Shown here: positions 27,066 to 35,879 of the stretch, one piece after another
Layout of the letters: every line of letters starts with the position of its first letter
Numbering within the stretch: position 1 is the first letter of the stretch
Assembly (NCBI GenBank): GCA_937889225.1
Contig: CALAST010000004.1
Coordinates: 1-64,000 of the forward strand
Direction of reading: 5' to 3'
DNA length: 64,000 bases
Source of the DNA: an uncultured Lachnobacterium sp.
Lineage (GTDB): Bacteria; Bacillota; Clostridia; Lachnospirales; Lachnospiraceae
Notes under the pieces: model-generated
Told to the model about the DNA's origin: nothing
Seen by the model: only the letters and a program-made list of their open reading frames with translations
Database searches by the model: none
Position numbers and translations under genes: made by a program

Positions 27066-28300
27066 ATTGGTTTAAGAGAAAAAAGAAGAAAAAGAATATA
27101 GAAACAGAAGAAGTGGTAGAACCGATTGTTTTACATGATACAGCATCGATTCGAAATCATGTGATAACGCTTTGTGAACAAATGACGGAGTTGCTGCAAT
27201 CATTGGATGAAGTAAAACGGGATTATGAAATCGTAACTGCATATTTGAATGATATTCAAGTGGTAGAAGGCGTAATGGGTGAGCAGAAATCACAAATTTT
27301 AGATACCGCTATGAATATATCAAAACTTACAGCTACCCGAAACCAGTACTTAAATACCGAACAAAAAGTTTCTGATGAAGTATTTAACCAGATGCAGGAA
27401 GAAGAATCAGAAATGCCTAGAGTGATTAAACGCCTGAAAGAAAATGAAGTAACGCTTGATAGCATTAAGCGAGATATGAGTCGTTTATCAGCAGAGAAGT
27501 TAGAATGGAGCGTGAGGCGTGAAGAAGCAGAGGAAAAGCAAGAAACGATTCGGCGGATGTCAAAGGTTATGCTTGGTGTCGAAGGTGCGATGGCAATTCT
27601 GATTATGCTATTTTGTATTTATTTGAAAGTAGACAATACGTTGATTATTGCCATTATGGCATTAGTGGCAACAGCTACAGCAGCAATTTTATTAATTCAA
27701 AATCAAGAGTGCATAAGCGAATTAAAACGCTGTGATGTAAACCAAAATCATGTGATTTCTCTTGAAAATCATGTGAAAATCAAGTTTGTAAACATGAAAA
27801 ACGCGGTAGATTATTGTTGTCATAGGTATCATGTGAAAAATTCATATGAATTGACTTATAATTATGAGCAGTTTATTGAAGCAACAAGAGAACGAGAAAA
27901 ATTAAAAGAAACCAATGCGGATTTGGAATATTTTAGCAATAAGTTGATACGTCTTTTGCGAAAGCTGAATTTATATGATGCAAAAGTATGGGTAGGATAT
28001 GCCGATGCACTTATTATGCCAAAAGAAATGGTGGAATTGAAACATGAGTTGTTTTCTCGTCGTCAGAAATTGCGTGATCAGATTGAATATAATCTAAATG
28101 CGGTAACAAAAATGCGAGAAGAAGTGGAACATTATTATGGCATACAAAAAGAACATGAACAAATAGAGCATGGATTAAATGCAGCATCCGGATTATCATC
28201 AGAATCTGCAAATGGCACACATAATGCAGATGTTATGGGTGTGCAAATTAGGGATATTTTAAATAAAGTAGATGAAATTCATAAGAGTTTTATACAGTAA
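27053..28300 (+). CDS. Membrane coiled-coil protein of the DUF5717/5716 cluster
   Basis: 415 residues. A Lys-rich N-terminus (FKRKKKKKN) is followed by long heptad-patterned helices (about 40-170), two adjacent transmembrane helices (AMAILIMLFCIYL and LIIAIMALVATATAAILLI, about 180-220), then a second coiled-coil region to about 360. It looks like a membrane anchor with large cytosolic arms. No enzyme motif is seen. It is the last gene of the operon, ending at a strong terminator, and is the only member able to tie the cluster to the membrane. Confidence 0.72.
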   Translation: MSFLDWFKRKKKKKNIETEEVVEPIVLHDTASIRNHVITLCEQMTELLQSLDEVKRDYEIVTAYLNDIQVVEGVMGEQKSQILDTAMNISKLTATRNQYLNTEQKVSDEVFNQMQEEESEMPRVIKRLKENEVTLDSIKRDMSRLSAEKLEWSVRREEAEEKQETIRRMSKVMLGVEGAMAILIMLFCIYLKVDNTLIIAIMALVATATAAILLIQNQECISELKRCDVNQNHVISLENHVKIKFVNMKNAVDYCCHRYHVKNSYELTYNYEQFIEATREREKLKETNADLEYFSNKLIRLLRKLNLYDAKVWVGYADALIMPKEMVELKHELFSRRQKLRDQIEYNLNAVTKMREEVEHYYGIQKEHEQIEHGLNAASGLSSESANGTHNADVMGVQIRDILNKVDEIHKSFIQ

Positions 28301-28305
28301 GATGT

Positions 28306-28331
28306 AGGGCTGCGATTGTGCAGCCCTTTTT
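28306..28331 (+). terminator. Rho-independent terminator of the four-gene cluster
   Basis: AGGGCTGC-GATTGT-GCAGCCCT followed by TTTT; a perfect 8-bp stem. Confidence 0.92.
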
Positions 28332-28407
28332 AATACAAGTAAAAAACGAACATTTAAAATTGGAATATGCGGAATTATAAAAATATGCAAAGAAAGAATG
28401 TTTTTTA

Positions 28408-28479
28408 TTTACAATCATAAATATAGTGGCTCATATGAAACATAAGACTGGTGATGGCAAGTGTTATCATCAGTTTTTT
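28408..28479 (+). repeat. Duplicated 72-nt leader with intrinsic-terminator hairpin, copy 1
   Basis: 67 of 72 positions match the copy at 35767-35838. The end forms CTGGTGAT...ATCATCAG followed by TTTTTT; the G-U pair here is an A-U pair in copy 2, so the stem is kept. It precedes the 62-residue ORF by 40 nt and may act as an attenuator. Confidence 0.7.
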
Positions 28480-28519
28480 ACAGTTTAACTATGAGAATGA
28501 TAGGAAGGAAGAACTAAGC

Positions 28520-28708
28520 ATGACAGATAGTACATATAAGATGATACAGCAATTGAATGAGATAGATTTTATGGATAATTCAGAAAAAATGAAAAAACAG
28601 ATGATAAAAATAATAGAAAAAGTGCAACAAGAAGCATTTATGGAGGGATATAAGTATGCAATTACAATATTAGAAGATGGAATCGTAAAAAAAGAAAAGA
28701 CTGATTAG
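28520..28708 (+). CDS. Small helical hypothetical protein (62 aa)
   Basis: An acidic-basic helical protein beginning MTDSTYKMIQQLNEIDFM and containing QQEAFMEGYKYAITILEDG. No domain is recognised; the FMEGYKYAI stretch is a pattern I associate with small accessory proteins of Lachnospiraceae. The ATG at 28520 is chosen because AGGAAGGAAG lies upstream; the reading frame is open further 5' but through the hairpin leader. It converges on the Xre gene. Confidence 0.6.
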   Translation: MTDSTYKMIQQLNEIDFMDNSEKMKKQMIKIIEKVQQEAFMEGYKYAITILEDGIVKKEKTD

Positions 28709-28738
28709 TACGGGAAGTTCCCGCTTATTAAGTCTTTT
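28695..28738. terminator. Bidirectional terminator overlapping two convergent stop codons
   Basis: AAAAGACT and AGTCTTTT close a hairpin whose tip is CGGGAA-G-TTCCCG; it serves both the 62-residue ORF and the Xre gene. Confidence 0.8.
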
Positions 28739-29009
28739 CTAAAATATCATTAATAATTTGTTGAATATGAGCCAAATGTGTTTCCGATAATCCGGTAACC
28801 TCAATATATGTTCTATCATCTAATTCCAATAAATAGTCGGTGCTAACAGAAAAAAAGGATGAGATTTTTACAAGCATTTCAATAGAGGGAAGAATATTAT
28901 TATTCTCCCAATTAGAAACGGTTTGTTTTGAAACATCCAGTTTTTGGGCAAGTTGCACCTGATTATAATTATTGGCTTTTCGTAAAATCTTAATTCTATC
29001 CCCAAACAT
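28728..29009 (-). CDS. Xre-family helix-turn-helix regulator
   Basis: 93 residues: a classic HTH-3 domain (IKILRKANNYNQVQLAQKL, KQTVSNWENNNILPS, MLVKISSFFSVSTDYLL) plus a short C-terminal helix. It is typical of small repressors. AAAGGAGAA precedes the ATG. It is divergent from the Wzy-like gene across 107 bp and could repress it; this is inferred from position only. Confidence 0.88.
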   Translation of the reverse strand: MFGDRIKILRKANNYNQVQLAQKLDVSKQTVSNWENNNILPSIEMLVKISSFFSVSTDYLLELDDRTYIEVTGLSETHLAHIQQIINDILEKT

Positions 29010-29052
29010 AAAATTCTCCTTTTTATAAATATTTTATGTGAGAAAAAATATA

Positions 29053-29081
29053 TTTACAAAATACAAAAGTATTGTTATAAT
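29053..29081 (+). promoter_or_regulatory. Promoter of the Wzy-like/PBP operon
   Basis: TTTACA at 29053-29058, a 17-nt spacer and TATAAT at 29076-29081, 35 bp before the start codon. Confidence 0.75.
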
Positions 29082-29116
29082 GGATTATATAAGCATAGGA
29101 AATTTATGGAGATGAT

Positions 29117-30817
29117 ATGGAACGACAAATGATAGAAAAAAGTAAATGGATATTCTTAAGTGCCATACTTGCAAGTAGTTTATTTTCGGCAGGCGGATAT
29201 TTTGTTTATGTTTCATGTGGAATAACGATATTGCAGTTAATTGGAATAGCAGTTTTGTATGGAAAAGAAAAAAAGATAAAGATGGCATGGGATTTTTCTA
29301 TGTTGTCTGTGGGTACATTGGTATTTTCCTATTTAGCAACCGTATTATGGGCAGTAGATGAAGGAATGGCAATATGGGGATTTTTAAAGTTTTTTCCAGT
29401 ATTGTTGTTTTTTTTGCTGTTAAGGCAAAATCAAGAGAAAAAAGAGCAAATAATACAGTTGTTACCAATCTTTGGTACATTGATGACAATTTTTTCGGTT
29501 CTTATGATGCAGTTTGAAATATTTCAAGAGTATGTATCAGTTGCAGGGAGATTAGCCGGATTTTTTCAATATCCCAATACATATGCAGTATTTATGTTAG
29601 TATGTATAGTCATTGCATTTTATGAGATAGATTGGAAAAAGCCGGATTGGTTATTACTTACTCATATTATTGTTGGATTAGCTGGGATTTTATTAAGTGG
29701 AAGCCGTATTGTATGGGGACTTTTAGCTGCTTGTAGTTTGGCATTGCTTATTTCTCAAAAAAGAAATCGAAAAGTAATTATGGCAAGTGTTGGAAGTGGC
29801 GTGTTGGCAATTGGAGCAGTAATTCTTTTAGGAGCCGGAGGGTCGATATGGGAACGTATTCTTAGTATTTCATTATATTCCAGTACATTAGTTGGACGAT
29901 TTTTATACTATATAGATGCAATTCCTGTTATTTTGAAGCATCCGTTTGGTTTAGGATACTATGGGTATTATTCCATTCAGCAGGAAATCCAAACAGGTGT
30001 ATATTCCGTGTTAAATGTACATAATGAATTATTACAGTTGATGCTAGATGTGGGAATTGTGCCAGCATTGCTTTTTTATGGCTGTATAGCAAAGAATATA
30101 TGCACAGGAAATAAACCTATGCGTGATAGAGTTGTGCTTCTTATTTTATTTTTGCATAGCTTATTGGATTATGATTTTCAATTTATTTCTATGTTGTTTG
30201 TGTTATTGCTATTTTTGGAAAATGGTAAATTAAAAGAATATGGACTTCCGACTATAGCAAAAGCAGTAATAGCTGTTTTTTCGATTGCTATTTTAGTAGG
30301 AAGTGTTTGTATTGGTGCTTCGGAATATTTTTATACAAGAGGAGACAACAAAAAGTCGTTGGATTTGTATGAGCGGAATACACCAGCAAAAGTAGCATTG
30401 CTTACAGAGGCAGAAACAATAGAAGAAATGGAAAATTATGCAGATGAAATCTTAGAAAGCAATTCCCATAGTGCAATTGCGTATAGTGCCAAAGCCAGAG
30501 CTGCCTTTAGCAGAGGTGAAATAGAGCAGTTTATACAGTATAAGATTAAGGCGATTGATTTAGCACCTTATCAATATGAAGAATATTTGGACTATTTAGA
30601 TTGTTTATTTTTTGCTTTTTCAGAGTATCAAAAAGCAGGAGAAACTAATAGTGCTGAAATGTGTCTGAAAAGAGTAGAGTCTGTGTATGGGATGTTGGAA
30701 GAATTACAGGAACGGACAAGCAGTTTGGCATGGAAAATTGATGACCTTCCAAGAGTGACATTGTCACATGAATATCAGCAGTTATTAGAAGAAGCAAAAG
30801 AGGCATTATATGAATAA
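29117..30817 (+). CDS. O-antigen ligase/Wzy-family membrane protein with C-terminal TPR-like region
   Basis: 566 residues. About 11 transmembrane helices occupy residues 10-410. The Wzy_C-type region includes RLAGFFQYPNTYAVF, LLSGSRIVWG, HPFGLGYYGYYS and VHNELLQLMLDVGI, the segments that in the family carry the catalytic His and Arg residues acting on lipid-linked glycans. The last 150 residues are soluble and helical (ARAAFSRGEIEQFIQYKIKAI), like TPRs. It overlaps the following penicillin-binding protein by 8 nt, so the two are probably made together. The pairing suggests a role in joining or polymerising a cell-wall glycan; the substrate is unknown. Confidence 0.82.
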   Translation: MERQMIEKSKWIFLSAILASSLFSAGGYFVYVSCGITILQLIGIAVLYGKEKKIKMAWDFSMLSVGTLVFSYLATVLWAVDEGMAIWGFLKFFPVLLFFLLLRQNQEKKEQIIQLLPIFGTLMTIFSVLMMQFEIFQEYVSVAGRLAGFFQYPNTYAVFMLVCIVIAFYEIDWKKPDWLLLTHIIVGLAGILLSGSRIVWGLLAACSLALLISQKRNRKVIMASVGSGVLAIGAVILLGAGGSIWERILSISLYSSTLVGRFLYYIDAIPVILKHPFGLGYYGYYSIQQEIQTGVYSVLNVHNELLQLMLDVGIVPALLFYGCIAKNICTGNKPMRDRVVLLILFLHSLLDYDFQFISMLFVLLLFLENGKLKEYGLPTIAKAVIAVFSIAILVGSVCIGASEYFYTRGDNKKSLDLYERNTPAKVALLTEAETIEEMENYADEILESNSHSAIAYSAKARAAFSRGEIEQFIQYKIKAIDLAPYQYEEYLDYLDCLFFAFSEYQKAGETNSAEMCLKRVESVYGMLEELQERTSSLAWKIDDLPRVTLSHEYQQLLEEAKEALYE

Positions 30818-32183
30818 AAAAAGAGGATTGTTTTTGCTCGTAGTTGGAATTGTGTGTATTCTGATTGTATTTGTAGGAACGATAGGCTCAAAACCTAAAG
30901 AAGCAATTGTGTTAGATGAAGAAGGTGAAAAAATAGCAGTTCTTACTTATACAGAAGAAGGAATTATATATTCTTGTGAAGAAAGATATGAGAGTTTTAC
31001 AGATGTAGCAGTTTGTGAAGCAATTACAATTATTATGGAACAGGAAGGCATAAAAGAAACTGAGGCAAAAAAGTTTTTAGTGCAAAATGAGATGTATTTA
31101 AATACTACATTTCGAAAAGAAGCATTAGATGCAATTGTTTTAGCATATGAAAAAAATAAAAATATAGAAAATACAGAATTTGCAGCTGTGCTAGGTGGAA
31201 CAGATGGAAAAATATATGCTTGTTATAGTATGTCCTTGAAAGAAAATGAAAATATGGTATTACATCCGACTTATGCAGCTTCTGCGATAAAACCATTAAG
31301 TGTTTATGGACAGGTCATAGAAGCAGGAGAATTGCATTGGTCGGATAAAGTATTGGATGCTCCATATATTAGTGAACAGGCAGATGGAAAGAATGTAGAA
31401 ATTCCGGCAAATGCAACTAACTGTACATATGAAGAAACGTTTATGGAAGATGCCGTAAAAAAATCACTAAATACTATTCCGATTCGCCTTTTGAAAACAT
31501 ATGGTGTAGAAAAAAGTTGTGATTTTTTGGCGGAAAATTTTGAAATTTCGTTAGATAGAGAGTATCGTGCATTAAAAAATAGTGGGGAAGATGAAATTTT
31601 GGCAAATATTGCACTTGGATACATAACAGCAGGGATTTCGCCAAAAGATTTGTTTGCTTATTATCAAATATTTGCAAATGGTGGAATGTATCAGCCAGCA
31701 TATACGATAACATCCATAGAAACAGAAGCCGGGTTATATTATGAACACATAAATACTTCAAAACGAATTTTTTCGGAAGAAACGGCATATATTGTGAATC
31801 GTTTGTTAAAACAAGTGGTAACGGAAGATGGGACAGGTGCAGATGCACAGATAGCCGATATAGATGTATGTGGAAAAACGGGAACAAGTAGCGAATATGA
31901 AGATAATTGGTTTGTGGGACTAACTCCGCAATATATTGGAGCAGTTTGGTATGGAATGGAACATGGATATGCACAAAGAACAGCAAATGAAAGTGTAATT
32001 GTTTGGAAAGATATTATTTGTCAAATGAAGGATGTGTATGGTGTTTCATTTGAAAAACCATCGCAAGTAGTAGAAGCGGCATATTGTAAAGAAACCGGTT
32101 TGTTAGCAGGTGAAAGTTGTGAGCAAACAGGAATAGGATATTATAAAACAAATGAATTGCCAAAAGAATGTATGTGTGATTGA
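30810..32183 (+). CDS. Membrane-anchored penicillin-binding transpeptidase without glycosyltransferase domain
   Basis: 457 residues with one N-terminal transmembrane helix (8-25) and an extracellular transpeptidase domain. The active-site triad is complete: SAIK (Ser158), SLN (Ser219) and CGKTGTSS (Lys356). NWFVGLTPQYIGAVWYG resembles the end of class A PBP transpeptidase domains. It lacks both the glycosyltransferase domain and the dimerisation domain of FtsI/SpoVD. It is translationally coupled to a Wzy/O-antigen-ligase-like protein, an unusual partner. The C-terminal tail has four Cys (YCKETGLLAGESCEQTG and ECMCD). Confidence 0.83.
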   Translation: MNKKRGLFLLVVGIVCILIVFVGTIGSKPKEAIVLDEEGEKIAVLTYTEEGIIYSCEERYESFTDVAVCEAITIIMEQEGIKETEAKKFLVQNEMYLNTTFRKEALDAIVLAYEKNKNIENTEFAAVLGGTDGKIYACYSMSLKENENMVLHPTYAASAIKPLSVYGQVIEAGELHWSDKVLDAPYISEQADGKNVEIPANATNCTYEETFMEDAVKKSLNTIPIRLLKTYGVEKSCDFLAENFEISLDREYRALKNSGEDEILANIALGYITAGISPKDLFAYYQIFANGGMYQPAYTITSIETEAGLYYEHINTSKRIFSEETAYIVNRLLKQVVTEDGTGADAQIADIDVCGKTGTSSEYEDNWFVGLTPQYIGAVWYGMEHGYAQRTANESVIVWKDIICQMKDVYGVSFEKPSQVVEAAYCKETGLLAGESCEQTGIGYYKTNELPKECMCD

Positions 32184-32391
32184 GAAAGCAGATGTTCCAT
32201 TAGAGACAGAAGCTTTTCAATAAATTAGGGAATGGCGAAACGTATTCTTAAAATTTGTGTCTTTTACATAAAGATAAGTGCAAATACGCATTTTTAAAAG
32301 GTCTTATTTGTAAAAAAAATAGATATTTTATGTGCTATTGAAAGTTTTGCAGATTCCTAATCGTATAAAAAATCAGAAAGGAGAGTTTGAA

Positions 32392-35178
32392 ATGAGCTCA
32401 AAAATGGGAAGACGTTTTCTAGCAGGAGCATTAGCCGGAATTGTATCATTTACAACACTGGGAATGAATTGCACGACAGTGCTTGCTGAGGAAACAAGTG
32501 AATGTTTAGAGGCATCTGTTAATACAGATATGTTGACAGATACTTCGAAAGATGTACTGTATCGTTTTGTACCGGAAACAACCGGAAAATACGAATTTTA
32601 TTCCGTAGAATCCGGTGATACTTATGGTTGCATTTATGATGCAGAACAAAATGTATTGTATTCGGATAACGATGGTGGTGAAGAGTTAAACTTTAGCATT
32701 ACTGCAGAATTAAAAGCGAATACAGAATATTATTTAGGTGTCAGCTATTTTGAAATAGGGGCAGAAGGAGAAATTGCTTGGAAAATCGAGAAAGTTGTAG
32801 CAGAAGAAGCAACTTTGACAGCAGAGGAAACACCGGAAGGAACTGAAGCAGGAACGACAGAAACAACCGAAGTAGTTACGGAAGGTAGTGACACAGTAGA
32901 ATCAACTGAAGCAGCTACAGAAAGTGATGGAATAACAGAAACAGAAACAAAAACTACAACAACAGAAAATCCTGTAGAAGGTGAGTATGAATATACGGAA
33001 AAAGATGGTATTGTAACCATTACAAAATATACAGGAACAGAGGAAGTTGTTTCCATTCCGGAAAAAATTAATGGAAAAACAGTAGGAGTGATTGGTACAG
33101 AATCTTTTATGGATAGTGATACATTAAAAGAAGTAACCATTCCGAAAACCGTTACGGAAATTCAGTATGCAGCATTTATGTCTTGTAGAAGTTTAAAAAC
33201 ATTAAATTTTGCACCAGATAGTACATTACAGAAAATCGCAAGAAAGTCCTTTGCATGGTGTTCTTCTTTGGAAGCGGTTAGTTTACCGGATAGCTTAAAA
33301 GAAGCAGGAACAGAAACATTCTATAGTTGTACTTCACTTGTAAAAGTAGACTTAGGTAAGGGATTAACAAAGGTTTCCGATTATATGTTTTCAGAAACAT
33401 CAAGCTTAAAAAATATTACATTCCCAAGTAATATTACAACAATTGGATATGGAGCATTTAGCAGTTCAGGTTTAGTTTCTTTAACGATTCCGGATACTGT
33501 TACAACAGTTGAAGCGTCTGCATTTGCATGGTGTAACTCACTTAGTGAAGTAAAACTTGGTGCAGGTATCGAAGGTATTTCAGATAATGTATTTAGTGGA
33601 ACAACGAGTTTAAAAACCATTACATTCCCAGCTAATATTACTTATATTGGTAAGAATGCATTCTATGAGTCAGGATTGGAAAGTGTAGATATTCCAAGTA
33701 CCGTAACAAGTGTTGGAGAATATGCATTTGCTAATTGTCATAACTTGAGAAAAGCAGAACTCGGTAGCGGACTTACCTATGTAGCAGAAGGTACTTTTTA
33801 TAATAGTGAATTAGAAACAGTAAAAATTGGAGAAAATATTAAATCACTTGGTTTATTTTCTTTCTCAAGAAATGATTTTAAGGAAATTACCATTCCGGAT
33901 ACCGTTGTAGAATTAGAATATGGTGTATTCTTGAATTGTCAAGAATTAGGTACAGTAAATCTTCCAGATGATTTGGAAAAAATAGGTGGACATTGTTTCC
34001 ATTACACAAAATGGTTCGAAAATCAAAAAGACGGAGATGTATATGCAGGAAACGTATATTATTACTACAAAGGTGAAATGCCTGCAAATACAACTGTTAC
34101 GATTAAAGACGGCACATTAGGAATTGCTGGATGGGCATTGGAAGAACAGGAAAACCTTACTGCATTACATATTCCATATGGTGTGACAAACATTGGTGAA
34201 TTTGCATTAATAGGATGTACTTCTTTAAACGAAGTTACCATTCCAAGTTCCGTGACGGAAATTTGGGATTACTCCATTGGATATGAGTATGGTTGGGATG
34301 AAGGATATGTAAAAGTTCCGACAACATTTGGTGGAAATGCATATTGTGTAAAAATTCCAGACTTTACAATTATCGGTGATGCAGATTCCGAAGCAGAAGC
34401 ATATGCACAAAAACATGGATTTTCATTCAAGAAAAACGTATATACCGTAAACTTCTATGATGGAGACAAACTCGTTTCTACACAGCAAGTTATTTCTGGT
34501 GAATCCGCAGAAGCACCTGCATTGACAAAAGATGGTTATCTCTTAAGTTGGGATACAGACTTTAGCAATGTAAAGAGAAGTCTCAATGTAAAAGCTGTAT
34601 GGAAAGATTATGCAGAAGTTTCACTTCCGGAAAATAATACGCTGACCAAGGAAAAATTTGCAGAAGTACTTGAAATGAACAAAAACTTCGATGTTGTAGT
34701 AAAATCTAATAATAACGTAACCTTTACATTTGCAAAAGGCACAATGAAAGCTGTTAGCGGAAAAGAAAGTTATGATTTCACAACTACAATCTACAATACA
34801 TATAGTACAGAATTACCGGCTTTTGTTACAGCAGATAATTTTGTATTAAAGATTGATTATGCATATTCAGGACAACTTCCGGCAGAAGCAAGTATTCGCA
34901 TTTTTGTAGGAACTGAATATGCAGGTAAGACATTATATTATTCTTGGTTAAAAGAAGATGGTACACTTGCAGAAGTACAGGGTTCCGGTGTAGGTGAAGA
35001 TGGCTATATGATGGTAAAACAAGACCATTGCTCCAGCTATGTAATTACAACAGAGTCACCAGCAACAACGGTAAAATCACCAGGAACAGGCGATGTTTCC
35101 ATGATGGGCATTTATATGGTAATGGCTTTAAGTGCTGTAGTTATGGTATTTGTAACAGGAAAAAAATACAATAAATAG
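32392..35178 (+). CDS. Secreted leucine-rich-repeat (LRR_5/BspA-like) surface protein
   Basis: 928 residues. A signal peptide (1-32, ending TTVLA) is followed by a pre-peptidase-C-like domain (VLYRFVPETTGKYEFYSV), a Thr/Glu-rich linker, about ten BspA-type LRR_5 units (IPKTVTEIQYAAFMSCRSL form), a Listeria-Bacteroides B-repeat (YTVNFYDGDKLVSTQQV), and a C-terminal SPGTGD-hydrophobic-KKYNK tail resembling a sortase-type anchor that lacks LPXTG. It is likely exported and wall- or membrane-held; BspA-like proteins often bind host or microbial ligands. AAAGGAGAG sets the start at 32392. A decayed partial copy sits inside the cotJC element. Confidence 0.85.
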   Translation: MSSKMGRRFLAGALAGIVSFTTLGMNCTTVLAEETSECLEASVNTDMLTDTSKDVLYRFVPETTGKYEFYSVESGDTYGCIYDAEQNVLYSDNDGGEELNFSITAELKANTEYYLGVSYFEIGAEGEIAWKIEKVVAEEATLTAEETPEGTEAGTTETTEVVTEGSDTVESTEAATESDGITETETKTTTTENPVEGEYEYTEKDGIVTITKYTGTEEVVSIPEKINGKTVGVIGTESFMDSDTLKEVTIPKTVTEIQYAAFMSCRSLKTLNFAPDSTLQKIARKSFAWCSSLEAVSLPDSLKEAGTETFYSCTSLVKVDLGKGLTKVSDYMFSETSSLKNITFPSNITTIGYGAFSSSGLVSLTIPDTVTTVEASAFAWCNSLSEVKLGAGIEGISDNVFSGTTSLKTITFPANITYIGKNAFYESGLESVDIPSTVTSVGEYAFANCHNLRKAELGSGLTYVAEGTFYNSELETVKIGENIKSLGLFSFSRNDFKEITIPDTVVELEYGVFLNCQELGTVNLPDDLEKIGGHCFHYTKWFENQKDGDVYAGNVYYYYKGEMPANTTVTIKDGTLGIAGWALEEQENLTALHIPYGVTNIGEFALIGCTSLNEVTIPSSVTEIWDYSIGYEYGWDEGYVKVPTTFGGNAYCVKIPDFTIIGDADSEAEAYAQKHGFSFKKNVYTVNFYDGDKLVSTQQVISGESAEAPALTKDGYLLSWDTDFSNVKRSLNVKAVWKDYAEVSLPENNTLTKEKFAEVLEMNKNFDVVVKSNNNVTFTFAKGTMKAVSGKESYDFTTTIYNTYSTELPAFVTADNFVLKIDYAYSGQLPAEASIRIFVGTEYAGKTLYYSWLKEDGTLAEVQGSGVGEDGYMMVKQDHCSSYVITTESPATTVKSPGTGDVSMMGIYMVMALSAVVMVFVTGKKYNK

Positions 35179-35229
35179 AAGTAGTTAGACTAAGAAATAA
35201 AGGATAGTCGAAAAATAGCTATTCTGTAA

Positions 35230-35278
35230 TAGGGAATGATATCGTTCGTATAAACGATATCGTTCCCTAATTTTTTTA
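35230..35278. terminator. Bidirectional terminator between the LRR gene and cotJC
   Basis: AGGGAATGATATCGTT and AACGATATCGTTCCCT (with one wobble) form a long stem, then AATTTTTTT. It lies between the convergent LRR gene and cotJC 3' end. Confidence 0.9.
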
Positions 35279-35313
35279 TAAAAAGAAAAAATGGCTAACC
35301 AAGAGTTTTTTTC

Positions 35314-35727
35314 TTAGCAATCGAAAGATGGATTGAATGCATAGAAGTTTTTACTATCAAGTTCATCTTGCACAATACGAAGTGCTTCGCCAAAACGTTG
35401 GAAGTGTACAACTTCACGTTGTCTTAAGAATTTAATCGGGTCAGCGATTTCATAGTCTTTTGCAAGACGTAAAATATTGTCATAGGTAGAACGGGCTTTC
35501 TGTTCTGCTGCCATATCTTCAAACAGGTCTGTAATTGGGTCGCCTTTGCTTTGGAACTGGTTCGCGTTGAATTCAATTCCTCCTGCTGCTTGTGGCCAGA
35601 TACCGCCCGTATGGTCAATATAATATTTGCCAAGTCCTGCGGCTTCTAATTCTTCTGCACTTAAGCCTTTGGTGAGCTGACGGATAATGGCAGCTACCAT
35701 TTCCATATGTGCAAGTTCTTCTGTACC
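35314..35727 (-). pseudogene. cotJC: cotJC 3' part (interrupted spore-coat manganese-catalase gene)
   Basis: Codes for the C-terminal 138 residues of CotJC from GTEELAHMEMVA to NPSFDC, containing metal-ligand residues of the Mn-catalase fold (EELAHMEM; REVVHFQRFGEAL). The frame is open beyond 35727 into the element, but those residues (FDFYS and upstream) are not CotJC-like. Joined after Gly62 of the part at 40679-40864 it gives a complete 198-residue CotJC. I treat it as one half of an interrupted but potentially restorable gene rather than a dead one. Confidence 0.9.
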
Positions 35728-35749
35728 TGAATAGAAATCGAAATTGCAC
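35725..35749 (-). other. Recombination junction at the cotJC 3' side (att half-sites)
   Basis: ACC at 35725-35727 (GGT on the gene strand) is repeated at 40679-40681. Adjacent element sequence 35729-35749 is an inverted match (13 of 21) to 40658-40678, as expected of the two arms of a phage-type attachment site. Confidence 0.75.
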
Positions 35750-35766
35750 ATCTTTATGCATTTTTG

Positions 35767-35838
35767 TTTACAATCATAAATATAGTGGCTCATATGAAAC
35801 ATAAAGCTGATGATGGTAAGTGCTATCATCAGTTTTTT
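35767..35838 (+). repeat. Duplicated 72-nt leader with intrinsic-terminator hairpin, copy 2
   Basis: Matches 28408-28479 at 67 of 72 positions, including CTGATGAT...ATCATCAG and TTTTTT. It lies 40 bp inside the element and 42 bp before the decayed LRR gene. Confidence 0.7.
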
Positions 35839-35879
35839 AACCTCTTGACTATAAAAGTGATAGAAAGGAGAGTTTTGAA

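Noticed and set aside
31474..31986. - strand ORF of 170 codons opposite the PBP.
   Set aside because: His/Leu-rich mirror of the real gene, without ribosome binding site.
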